Source of the DNA: Isoetes taiwanensis
Taxonomy: Eukaryota; Streptophyta; Lycopodiopsida; Isoetales; Isoetaceae
Assembly (NCBI GenBank): GCA_021234155.1
Contig: JAJEKV010000065.1
Span: 6,330,446-6,394,445 of the forward strand
DNA: 64,000 bases
Reading direction: 5' to 3'
The translations under genes and the position numbers were made by a program. This document shows positions 32,940 to 43,326 of the stretch, piece after piece. The notes beneath the pieces are model-generated. The model was not told the origin of the DNA and searched no databases. It worked only from the letters and a program-made list of their open reading frames with translations. Positions within the stretch are counted from its first letter, which is position 1; every line of letters begins with the position of its first letter.

Positions 32940-33720
32940 TCGAAGAAAACTTTTATCAAGAGTTTTTTTTTAGGGTTATCACAATACTTATCGAATAGTG
33001 CATGAATAATTTTAAACCATAGTTGCAATGGTTTTAATTCAAAACACGTTTTTAGCTAGATCAATTTTTTACTCCCATAGTTGTAATGTTGCAAAAGATT
33101 TTGCTAGACCCTTGATGTCATTTCCTAAGAATGTTGCCATGTCGAGTATAAGCTATGCCTCAAGCTAGACAACTGGTATTTTTGTAGACAATACTTGTAA
33201 ATACCATGATATTATCCTTATAATACTATAGTAATTGTTAATCCCGTGGATGCCACAAGATTTATGCTTATGCTCGATGCATACATTCATGATGCAACCA
33301 CAATTTTACTTTCCTTACTTTACTAGCAAATGTTTTGCCCTATACTGTTCTGATGCTGATGCTGAAACATTTGTGTTTGTAATCGTGACAATTTATGTTC
33401 TAGAGACAGTGACTATATTAAATGCTATTCTAATCATTATGTTCATGTAGACTTTGATCTTTAAAGCATTGTTATCCAAATTGGTACTACAACTGTGGAT
33501 TTTAACACCATCACTATCATGGTGTTGAATAATTATTTGAAGATGTTAGACACATGCTAAGCAACAGAATTACCACTCACTAAAATTCAATATTAATTTA
33601 GTCAATGCATCCTTATATTGCCCACAGTCTCAGAAATACCCTACCTTCTTCCCCAAGTGGAGGAGCCTGGAATGCATTGGTTGACTAAGTGTAGTAGGAA
33701 CCTAGTCAAGCTGATCAGGC
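32940..33720. other. AT-rich stretch without a gene
   Basis: The 71-codon plus-strand ORF (33235-33450) has no family resemblance. Nothing else is supported. It lies just beyond the 3' end of the Penelope-like element and may include its tail. Confidence 0.45.
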
Positions 33721-33725
33721 TCCTA

Positions 33726-35660
33726 CTATCGCTCGTACATACTATCATAACAGTTTGATGATATTGGCATATTCATACTTGACTCCTGGAAAGTCCATTT
33801 CCACAACAGTCTGGACATTCCTCTTGAGAGTCTTGAAACAGTAATAATTCCATTTATATCTCTAGCCACATCTTCTGTACTCCCATTAATATACAAGCTG
33901 GGAATAATCTGTGACATTATAACTTTTGCTGCTCGGAAATAAGGTCTTTCACCATCAGCCTTTACATACTTTATGGCTTGGAAGGGCAAATTATCTGTCT
34001 TATCATATTTTGTGGTACTGAATAGACCACTGCTGGCATCTATCCTCGTGTTCAAAAATGTACCCTCAATTCCAACATTGTTTCTTGATCAGGACCAATA
34101 AAATACTTCGTCTCATTCTTTACCTCGAGGAAATCCATGTTGTAAATAGAGAAATTGCTTTCTTTGCTGAAAAATTTATTAGGATTTCCTGCATTTAATA
34201 AGAATAAATCATCCATGAAACAGAAAGAAATTTTGAATCTTTGAATATCTTGGTATCTGCCATGCCTAGCAAGGTTCAAAACAAAGTTGACCCCATACCA
34301 AGCAAGATATAAATTGCACCATTGCGGGGAGTATGCGAACCCCATAGCAATACCACTTTTTTGTCTCCAGACTTGCCCATGATTAAAAATGAAGCAGTTT
34401 TTTAGTAACCAACAGTTCATTTCCATAAATTCTGAACTATTAAATGCATTCCAGCATCTGGGCAGTTTTTTATTAACTTCCCATTTTGCAATATATCCTG
34501 GATTCTTACATTTCTTAAAGCATAAGACTGTACTACTTTTCTTTCTTCCCATAAATTCAAAAGCAATATTGATAACCTTACCAATGATTGTGCATTGGCC
34601 TTCATCTCCTTCAATGGGGATTGATTCATAGCACTTGGATATATCTGTCGTGTATATGCTATGTACGCGTCTGGGTAAATTAAGCATGACCTGATATAGT
34701 CAACCACCCAACAGGCATTATATCCTTTAGGACATAGGCTGTTCAACTTTTTGCACATATCTTCAGTAAACTCTAGCCAAATACCTAAAATTCCTTTAAG
34801 TCCAGCAGCAATAAGACTGGCTAACTCTGAAAATATAGAGTCATGGGTGTTTGTGATCCATCGGAATGCTTGCTTGTGTGCCTTGTATATTGCTAGAAGG
34901 TATGGTAATTTTTGCTCAGTCTCTAAAGATAAGGGACACAATCCTGAAATCTGTGCAGTTTTCTGCCAATAATTTTGTCCAGATTAATGTTGCAAACTTC
35001 AAAATCTGAGCTGCCTAGTCTTTCACGAGCTTTGTTTCTGACTAAAATAGGGCAAATAAAGCATGGATTATTTGCTATTTTATCTACTCCCGTAATGTAC
35101 AAATTTTTTCTAATCCATTTCAATTCTCTCATTGCTTCTTTATCTTCAAACAAAATGTATCTCTGATATTTCCCAGCAGAGGTAGCAATGAAGTTCTCCA
35201 TCATAGTAAGTACTTTCATTCTCACTGCAGCACAAATTTCCTTGAGTAGTGTTTCATTAGGCTCACAAAGAGTGAATCTATGTAGCCATAGAAACTGCTT
35301 GACACACTCCAGAACTGTTTGCAGACAGTTTGATTTCTCCCACTTTCTTTGTGGTATATGGTCTAAACCTTTGCTAAGTAACTTCCTTATGCTCTAAATC
35401 GGAGAACTTTTCTCTATACCTCCATTCGAAAAAGGTATTATCAAGAGCTTAAACACTGTTTATCAATAAATGGGATGACATCTCTTCAAATATACTTCTA
35501 ATTTTAATGGCATCCATTAATGCAGAGTGATAAGTCAAGTGCACATTTTTCTTTGGCTTCGTACAAGTTTCTCGAACAAGCTTCATTCTGCCATTTGCCT
35601 CCTTTATTATTGACCTGTTATAGTCTGAATCCTGTTCTTGCAATACATGTAACAATGTTT
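33726..35660 (-). pseudogene. Penelope-like reverse transcriptase
   Basis: Pieces in order on the minus strand: CTKPKKNVHLTYHSALMDAI (35655-35449); GLDHIPQRKWEKS-type lead (about 35370); KNLYITGVDKIANNPCFICP (35130-35070, the 'DKA.NN' box before PLE palms); LPYLLAIYKAHKQAFRWI (34905, the 'K.HK....R.I' finger box); YTTDISKCYESIPIEG (34655, first catalytic Asp); KSGIAMGFAYSPQWCNLYLA (34350, 'G..MG...SP..ANL'); FCFMDDLFLLN (34215, catalytic DD); AIKYVKADGERPYFRAAKV (33970, thumb). Only about two frame changes (near 34680 and 34060) break it, so it is better preserved than its neighbours. PLE RTs prime on chromosomal or telomeric DNA. Confidence 0.6.
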
Positions 35661-35942
35661 TTTTAGTGCATTAGTATCAAGAGCTATTATGCTTGTAAAA
35701 TAAATGGACAATAAAGAAGTGGCCGAAACAAGTGTTATAAAACTCCCAAAGGAAAGCAAACTTTTATTTAGAATTTTTTATTAACAGAAGTATCAAAGAC
35801 AGCAAAATTACTCCATATTGAGAGCTTTAGGTTCCATATGAATTTTCCTACGAGTATTTGCCTTGTTAACTGAATACTTGCCTATGTTTACAGTATCACA
35901 TTCAGAAACAGTTGCTATTTTATCACTTCCAAGGACTTCCGT

Positions 35943-36164
35943 TCATGCCATCCTTGGAGGATAAAATTCAGCGAGATTTGCAGGGCCTATACTAGACCCA
36001 ACTGATTTCTTTGAGTTCTGACTATAGATGTTGCCAGTAGGTTTCTTCTTCTCATCTTTTTTAGGAATCAACATATCTTTCATGATCATAATCATCTTTT
36101 TTGAGCCAAACTTCTGGTGCAAATCAGACTCCTTATTCTTGCTGTGCTCAATAGCCTTCTCCAT
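35943..36164 (-). CDS. Small basic ORF upstream of the RT
   Basis: A 73-codon minus-strand ORF rich in Lys, with KKMIMIMKDMLIPKKDEKKK and NIYSQNSKKSVGSSIGPANL. It has the look of a nucleic-acid-binding or linker segment but no recognised domain. It is probably a fragment of an element ORF preceding the Penelope-like RT. Confidence 0.35.
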   Translation of the reverse strand: MEKAIEHSKNKESDLHQKFGSKKMIMIMKDMLIPKKDEKKKPTGNIYSQNSKKSVGSSIGPANLAEFYPPRMA

Positions 36165-36192
36165 AATCGTTTCTTTGAAGTGGAGATAACCA

Positions 36193-36430
36193 ATTTGAGC
36201 TAAAGTGGCAACCTAAGGTGTTACTAAGCAGACCAACAAAGTTAAGAAATGCCTTATTAAGCAGAGAGCCAGATTCAGATTGTTCAGTACGAACCATATT
36301 GCATGATCACTTTGAGCTAAAGTGGCACCCTAAGGTGTTACTAAGCAGACCAACGAAGTTAAGAAATGCCTTATTAAGCAGAGAGCCAGAAAAACCATAT
36401 CACATTGTTCAGTACGAACCATGTGATATT
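36193..36430 (+). repeat. Tandem duplication, unit about 118 bp
   Basis: Two consecutive units each begin TTTGAGCTAAAGTGGCA.CCT, run through GTGTTACTAAGCAGACCAAC and AAATGCCTTATTAAGCAGAG, and end TTGTTCAGTACGAACCAT. The second has a short insertion before TTGTTCAG. Confidence 0.9.
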
Positions 36431-36570
36431 GTCTCTGCACTTCTTGTTCATCTTTTTGCCGCATGCACACTTAATATAAAGGCAAACGGATCGCCACATT
36501 TTTCGTACAAAGAAATCATCTCTTGCTGCATCAAGAAATGCCATGTGGTTCTTCTGATTAACATATACAT

Positions 36571-37179
36571 CTAAATTATAGGAACAATATCTTTGTCAAA
36601 TAATTGTGTGGTGAAGGGCAGTTCCACTTCATCTCTGTTAACGATGTATTCTCCTGTTTCCATGACCTCCTTAACTGCCTTGACCTGTGTTGATTTGATA
36701 TCAGCCAAATACATCCATGACTTTGTATTGATAGGGGCTACAACCCCAAGATTTTTGCATTTCCACATGGCGTGGTTATACTGCCTAGCAAGGGCTTCCA
36801 CTACTTCTGGTGTGAGAGCTGGAAACAGGGAGCAATTAACCATATTAAGCCTTTCTACCTCATTATTTCCTTCCAATTCGTCTTCATGTACGACTTCCCT
36901 TGCATGATTTATATTCGTGCCATTACCACAAAGAATGGTTGGGCTAAAGATATTGTTGCCAACCTTTTTTGCAGCCTTAGCTATTATAGGAGCCTTGCCT
37001 TTCTTCCTCTTAGAGATATTGTTTGCATCTTCAAGATAAGATACTACCTCTTCAGAAACTATGCTAAAGAAATCCTCTTTTTGAGTCCTAGTAAAGAGGA
37101 GCTCAGACATATTTAAGTAAGTTTCAGCAATTTGATATTCTCTGGATGCATAGTGAAGCATATCAAGAGTGCAAGCCAC
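36571..37179 (-). CDS. Unrecognised 202-codon ORF, possible element ORF1
   Basis: The ORF is uninterrupted, with normal-looking amino-acid composition: ASREYQIAETYLNMSELLFT, a basic NISKRKKGKAPIIAKAAKK patch, an acidic EDELEGNNEVER stretch, LTPEVVEALARQYNHAMWKC, and YLADIKSTQVKAVKEVMETG near the end. It lies upstream of the Penelope-like RT on the same strand. I recognise no family. It could be an ORF1 of that element or an independent remnant of a host or other TE gene. Its open length in otherwise stop-rich DNA is the main reason to list it. Confidence 0.45.
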   Translation of the reverse strand: MACTLDMLHYASREYQIAETYLNMSELLFTRTQKEDFFSIVSEEVVSYLEDANNISKRKKGKAPIIAKAAKKVGNNIFSPTILCGNGTNINHAREVVHEDELEGNNEVERLNMVNCSLFPALTPEVVEALARQYNHAMWKCKNLGVVAPINTKSWMYLADIKSTQVKAVKEVMETGEYIVNRDEVELPFTTQLFDKDIVPII

Positions 37180-37339
37180 TCATTCAACCCAAGGTAAGCA
37201 ACAACCAAATGTATGCTGTCAGTGATTGTCTTTTCTTTTTTCAGAATAAATTCATGGACCCCTTTGTCCTCAAAATAGCACAAAATTGTTTTGTACGCTC
37301 AGTTAGAATCTGGGCAGGAAGGATTTAGAATATCCTAAT

Positions 37340-37700
37340 GAAATCAGCTGTCCTTGCCAGGTAGGGAGGATCCCGGCAGGCAGGCAGGCAGACCGATGGG
37401 GGCGGCCAGGCAGGCGAGCATGCATCGCGGATTGCTCCTTCCGGACACCTCTTGACGCAAGTGGAAGGGGGGCCCCTGGGTCACGAATGCGATGCGTGAG
37501 GAGGCCAGGAGGTTAAGGGGAGGCTGAACCTCCCTCCAGGGGCTCGAGGCTGAACCACCGGCGTGAAAGCAGGAGGTGGAGAGGGCGGCATCAATAGGCT
37601 TAAACAGTCCAACGAGGGACCGGCCGAGGTAGGATAGGTGGGTAGGTAGGTAAGGTAGATAGATAGATAGGTGGTATTTAGATCGGGGCCCGATAACGCC
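37340..37700. other. GC-rich island with short tandem repeats
   Basis: A ~350-bp GC-rich block in AT-rich surroundings. It contains GGCA repeats near 37373-37392 and GGTA/GATA repeats at 37626-37672. Minus-strand ORFs through it are low complexity. Possibly a separate small insertion. Confidence 0.45.
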
Positions 37701-37904
37701 CATGGCAAAATTTATAACACACCCAGATGGTCATGTTGTTACAACAATGCATAGCCACTTCCACAATGAGGCCTTGAATTGGTGACCTTGGGTATGGTAG
37801 TTTAGGATCAAATATTTTCATGGACTTATTAGTATTCAAGAGGGTAATGTTTTTGGATGTTTTTGGCTACATTGATGGGACCAATGATTGCATCCAGAAG
37901 AAGG

Positions 37905-37946
37905 ATGTAATGGATGGATGGATGGATGGATGGATGGATGGATGGA
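37905..37946 (+). repeat. (GGAT)n microsatellite
   Basis: About nine tandem copies of the tetranucleotide GGAT. Confidence 0.97.
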
Positions 37947-37949
37947 CGT

Positions 37950-38613
37950 CTACTTATATGAAATTTACTTCTTTCACCCATACACATGCAAGACTTAGAT
38001 ACGAACTCTAAATCTTAGCCCTACAGCCACATTAATATAAAGGTTGAGCTAACAATAACTGTCGAAGCATTAATATTCTAACAACATAGTTTATATTACA
38101 AGATTATAGCGTTAAGTATGTCATGTATCAAACCTTAGATTGGACGAACGAGATTGCCCATCCAATTGGCAGCCATGATGCCAATGTACGCCCAACAACA
38201 TGTGATGCATGTGTGTCTTGCATCAAATATCTAACAGCCCAGATTCCCTCAATCTATGATGCCTAGAGAATTGCCTCAATCGCCTAGAAGAGAAACTCAA
38301 AGGGGCGCCTAGAAGAGAAACTCAAATGGGTAAGTTCCGAGTGGCTATATTTACTAAAAATATTTTGTAACGCCTTACAAAATTTTAATATTTGTCACAC
38401 ATTATAAATGTCATTTATAACGCATTAAAGATTTAATATCTGTCACATTACAAACGGGTTCTTAAAAACTTTAGTAACATGTTAGAGGTATTAACTTTTG
38501 TAACCCATTACAAACTTCAATGTTTTTTGTCACGCGTGACAAATCTAAAATTATGTGGCAAATCAATTTGCGTCACGAAGCAATACATTACAAGCTCCCG
38601 TTAGCCCTTCTAG
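37950..38613. other. AT-rich stretch with recurring short motifs
   Basis: From about 38365 to 38580 the phrases TTACAAA, TTTGTCAC and TAACGCATTA recur in both orientations, like the subterminal region of a DNA transposon, but no terminal inverted repeat is visible. No gene. Confidence 0.4.
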
Positions 38614-39309
38614 TGAAGGCGGACCTAATTAGACTAAGATGGACCCAAGTATTACCTCCCTGTACTTCCAAATTTCAAATTTGTAGTAAATCTTATTCCA
38701 CTTCCTATCATAATTGAGTGTTTTCTAGTTGCAAAATGTATGGGGCGCACATTGGGATGTTCTATGATCGATTTGGTTGACTTTATTGATCCTAAATCTA
38801 ACTTTGCACATATATTGTTGCACTTATGAGAGTTGTAAAATAGTTGAATACCATCGTCTCCAAATTTGGTCGGTTGAAAGCATCGTGTATCTATGCAATG
38901 GATAGCTGGATCACAAAGTTGAAATTCATTTCTACCCTCATGATTTTCAATTTGCATTCCTTGCAAAGTATGGAAAAAAAGTAAAAAATAAAAATCCATA
39001 ATATGTTTTACCATCAACAAGCCCCTGGAGCGTCGTGTTTTTATGTCCAATGAAAAAAATTCCTTTTTGAGTCATTTCATGACACATTTTTTTAAAGATG
39101 CGATGCTCATTAGTATCAAATTTTAAATGCAATCCACAATATAGTATGGAAAAAAAGTAAAAATAAAAATCCATAATATGTTTAGAATATATCACTATCA
39201 CTATTTTTTATTAATAGGTATATCATGCCTCACGTGACATAATGCCATATATGTAATATTGATCTTAGTCGTTAAATAACTTGGTTAATGGTCGTGGTAT
39301 TGCCACGTA
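38614..39309 (+). repeat. Dispersed direct repeat, copy 1 (~695 bp)
   Basis: Near-identical to 58591-59236 in the same orientation, from TGAAGGC to TTGCCACGTA. Both copies keep a minus-strand open stretch (here within 39050-38652) with NHEGRNEFQLCDPAIHCIDT and DDGIQLFYNSHKCNNIC. I do not recognise the peptide; it may be an ancestral TE coding piece or chance. Confidence 0.85.
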
Positions 39310-39314
39310 ATCGA

Positions 39315-39606
39315 AAAAGTTTTCCTCTAGACCGGAAAAACCAAATTTAAAAAATAGATGCATTCAATTTTTTCATGTTTCCCATATAGTTTGCATTCAA
39401 AACATCGCAGTGGCAATCTTTCTGGTCAAAATAATGTATTCATTTACTTGCTCGGCCCTTGCAACTATCGAAATATTGTATATTTTTTTTATAGATTTAG
39501 TCTTGCTTGCCTCCCATAAGCAGGATTTGAGTCATATTCACATGCCAATAACTTTATTGGTACTGAGACCAAATTGAAAAAAAGCTTTCAAATGCACCAA
39601 AAAAGG
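39315..39606 (+). repeat. Direct repeat pair, left copy (~290 bp)
   Basis: Matches 40850-41146 in the same orientation, from AAAAAGTTTTCCTCTAGAC through CATCGCAGTGGC, ACTATCGAAATATTGTA, CCTCCCATAAGCAGGATTTG to CAAATGCACCAAAAAAGG. The two copies flank 1.24 kb. They could be LTRs of a small non-autonomous element, but I see no TG..CA ends, PBS or target duplication. Confidence 0.8.
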
Positions 39607-40849
39607 CTTTCAAATGCAACAAGGGAATCTAGTCAAAACTGTCCCATGTTTACATAAAGTAAAACTGTCTCGACAAAAAGATTTTTTTAATTTTTTCGAT
39701 TATTTTGATATCTTTTTAGACGAGATAGAGAGTCAAATATAAAAACCCACACCTCAACTCGATTTCTGCAAAGGGAGATAGAACCATTTGAACATGGCAG
39801 GGTCAAAACTGACTTCTGTCTTTTGTGAACCAATACTGGTTCCCAGAAAGCTGTTCCCAAATCAAATCAATAACTTTTACTTGAAAACAAATTTTAGCCT
39901 GAAATTTAGAATATAAGCAGTAGACAAGTTGATTCATCCAAAAAAAAAAAAAATTCATTGGCCTTCATTTGGAAGTTTTAGATTTTTCCTATAATTTCTA
40001 TTACAAGTAACTTTTAGTGTAATCTCTATTGAAGAAACGTGTGTTCGGCGTGGCCCGGCTAATGTTCTGGCATATATTTTTACTTGGCCTTTAACGTCCA
40101 TATGTGCAACTTCGACAAGAACGCATCAATTGGTAAGAATGGACATTATTTGCTTTTGTAATTATTTTTGTTATTGAAATTTTATAGTGATAGTATCATC
40201 AAGGTATTAACTTTGTGTTTATGGATTTGAGTAGAGAAAACAATGATTTATAAGGAGTGTGAGGGAACAATCAAATCTCCCTCTAAAGATGAAAATTTGG
40301 AAAGAGAAATCCAAAACTTATGCTCAAAATCTCACCCTTAGAAGTAGTTAAGTACATCAACAACAAATAGGTACAGAAATGCAAAACTCAAAATTTTGCC
40401 CTGGTTCATCGGCGTACTTTATTTCATGATGGAAGTTTCAATATGCATCTCCACATGACACACATCACTAAGGGCCTAATGTTGTACTTTGTTGGATGGG
40501 CTCATCAAGAATGATGCTCTTTTTGGCTAAAAAGGAAATATGGTGGAATGGAAATAGAAAAAGTGTACGAAAGAAAGCCGGGTCTCTTTGCTGGTTCATA
40601 GTCATATTATCGCCATAGCGACATAACAGAGGCTCTCTACAAAGAATGGAAGAATTCAAGCGGCCTTCCCTTCCGATAACCAACCGACATCCCACTTGGA
40701 ATTTTCTTGAATTTCCACAGCCATAGATGAAATCTAACGCTTGCTTTTGCGTCCATGTGAGCAAAAGTCTTACTTGGTGGCAGACACTCTAAAATTGCTT
40801 TAAAGTCTCAACTCGTGTTTGTGTAAACGTGCGGAAAAAAAAAACATCC
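39607..40849. other. Sequence between the ~290-bp direct repeats
   Basis: No coding domain. The minus-strand ORF at 40764-40468 shows no family resemblance. Part of the left end repeats the repeat's last ~25 bases (GGCTTTCAAATGCAAC). Confidence 0.5.
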
Positions 40850-41146
40850 AAAAAGTTTTCCTCTAGACTGGAAAAACCAAATTTAAAAAATAGATGCCTG
40901 TGTCAATTTTTTCATGTTTCCCTTACATTTTGCATTCAAAACATCGCAGTGGCGATCTTTCTTATCAAAATAATGTATTTATTTACTTGCTCAATCCTTG
41001 CAACTATCGAAATATTGTACATTTTTTTTTATAGATTTAGCCTTGCTTGCCTCCCATAAGCAGGATTTGCGTCATATTCACATGCCAATAGCTTCGTTGA
41101 TATCGAGACCAAATCAAGAACAAGCTTTCAAATGCACCAAAAAAGG
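40850..41146 (+). repeat. Direct repeat pair, right copy (~297 bp)
   Basis: Second copy of 39315-39606, with roughly one difference per ten to fifteen bases and a few small indels. Confidence 0.8.
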
Positions 41147-41579
41147 GATTTGGAGCAAAATGAGAATGGCCTTTTTCTCAAATTAATGAATTCGTGCATA
41201 TTTATTTGATTTATTTTTTAAATAAAAATAGGTGATATCTAGAGATGGAGCAGCTAATATTAGTGACCAGTGGCCTTGCTTATCTACTATGCTTTCACCT
41301 ATATATTATATTTATTTTGCTTATTTGTATGACCGTTTGTGATGGCGCCTTACTCCTTGTTTGCTTTGAGCTAATCTTATTCACTGTATCGTCCCATGAA
41401 TCTTGGTGGTCTCTGTGGATGCTATCTGTCTGTTTGTCTTGCTTGTCTGCCTGCTTGCCTATCTATCTATCTGTTTGTGACATATTGTTGTCTGCCCTTG
41501 CACGATTCATAGCTTTGGACCTATATGCCGACAAATACAAGATCCCAAATTTAAGAGAATCACTACTACAAAAATAGGC

Positions 41580-42060
41580 ATAAATGGCATGAAGAAATGG
41601 CAGAATTTCTTGAATTTGCCATTTGTATCATTGTAATTGGCACACCAAAATACGTGACAAGTATGTGCCATTTAAATGACAATTACGTTGCCATTGTTGA
41701 TCTTATAAATGGCACATAAATTAGTGTCATGCATGTGCCATTTAAGTGTGGTCTATGTTTTGCCATTTTAACATGCGTAAATGGCAAAGTAATAAGTGTC
41801 ATGTCAAGTGCCCCATAAAATTTGCATGTTTGTGCCATTTGCATGCCAACAAATGTCACCTGTTTGAGTGACTTGAATGTGCCATTTATATCAACAACTT
41901 CTTTTTTGCCATTTAAAGGCGGCGTAAATGGCAAAGTAATAAGTGACACATAAGTTCATCGTGTTTGTGCCATTTGCATACGTGAACAAATGACTCTTGT
42001 CTAAGTGACTTCTATTTTCCATTTAGGTGTGATGGAACTTTTGCCATTTGTCGAACACAA
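41580..42060. repeat. CACTA left subterminal repeats
   Basis: About a dozen copies of AAATGGCA or its complement TGCCATTT, in both orientations, spaced 20-60 bases. In CACTA elements such arrays are the binding sites of the TNPA-type protein. ORFs crossing them are artefacts. Confidence 0.85.
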
Positions 42061-43300
42061 ATATCATATATACAAATGTTATCTAATCATACACACAATA
42101 TGCTTGTGATTTAAGTGTGACTATAAACACTCCATCCATTGTGGTATAATAGTGCTATATAGCCATAAAAAAGCGAAGCACTTTTAAGCTAAGCAAGAAC
42201 TTCACTTTCTCCGTTATTTTATAAGATAGGATATTACAATGCTAGAACGTTAAAGTTGAATTGGGTTGCCTTGTGATGTCCTCCGAACTACAGAAACTAA
42301 ATATAGGATATGTCATCATCAATGATCATAAATTAATTTACACTTTCATCGTAAGTATTAGCCCATCTACGAGATGGGTTTCGAAGCACAATAGACCAAC
42401 CTACGTTATGGGGATCATCAAAATAGAAAACCTGCATATATTTAGATGCATAAACATATAATTTCCGCGAAAAATTATTGCAAATAAGAAACTCTAATTG
42501 TAGTTTTACCCGCTGACATGTTACGGAAAGACAAAGGGTTGAGAACTTGAATTAGCTTTATATGCACGCTTTTGTAGTGTCCACTAGTTGAAAGCCATTG
42601 ACTTGTCAAATTTTGTTGATGCTTTCGTTGTCCAATAATATCGGCCCTATACCAATGGCATTGCAAGAGCACCACATGCGATGAACCAAAGCGGAGACCT
42701 ATAGAATCATGAAAAAGGATTAGTATATTAGTGTACTTTCATATATTACAACATATTTACAAGCACTAATAGAACCTTTTCTAAAATCTGTTGAATTTTG
42801 CCAAAATATTCTATCTCGACTTCAATTGGATGGCTTGTCTTTAGCACTACTACTACGACTTCGTGATTGAAATATTATGAAATGCCTGAATCTTGTGTCA
42901 CTTGCTTTGCATCTAAGTCTTGCACTTTTAAATGCCAACCATATGCCCACATACTTTTATAACTTGTAGCATATTCTTCAACTCCAAAAGCAAGATCAAG
43001 CAACAACGGATCTACTTGCTCCTTATTACGAACCATACGTTGAACTTCAATTTTGAGCCACTCGGAAAGTTCATAACTTGCTCCCTTGGCGCTTGCCTAT
43101 CTAAGATACCATGTTGTGATTGTTCGTATTTTTCGTTATAAACAAATTGAAAGTCAACTTTCTACATTAAAGCACCCATCGCCATCTAAATTATAAAACT
43201 GAAATACTTACAATCTCCATGTGTCAATGATGGTTGAATTTGCTAGAATGCATTCATGTGCTTGTTGTTGCAATGATAAATCCAACTTTATCAAAGTACC
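42061..43300. other. CACTA interior without a clear exon
   Basis: AT-rich. Expected to hold the 3' end of the leftward transposase gene. Short cysteine/histidine-poor ORFs show no domain. Confidence 0.45.
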
Positions 43301-43326
43301 TTTACCCTCCAAGACCTCGGGATGTG

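Larger units (their letters stand above)
33720..37180 (-). mobile_element. Penelope-like retroelement (tentative)
   Basis: Minus-strand order: a 202-codon ORF of unknown function (37179-36571), a duplicated non-coding stretch, a small ORF (36164-35943), a pre-RT region (35655-35400) and a reverse transcriptase (35225-33726). The RT domain order and motifs fit Penelope-like elements better than LTR or LINE types. No GIY-YIG endonuclease is seen downstream of the RT. Element ends and any terminal repeats could not be defined, and joining the upstream ORFs to the RT is inference from orientation and spacing. Confidence 0.5.

Noticed and set aside
37344-37708. 119-codon minus-strand ORF as a gene
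   Set aside because: It is low complexity (Leu/Pro/Ser) and runs through GGCA and GGTA short tandem repeats.
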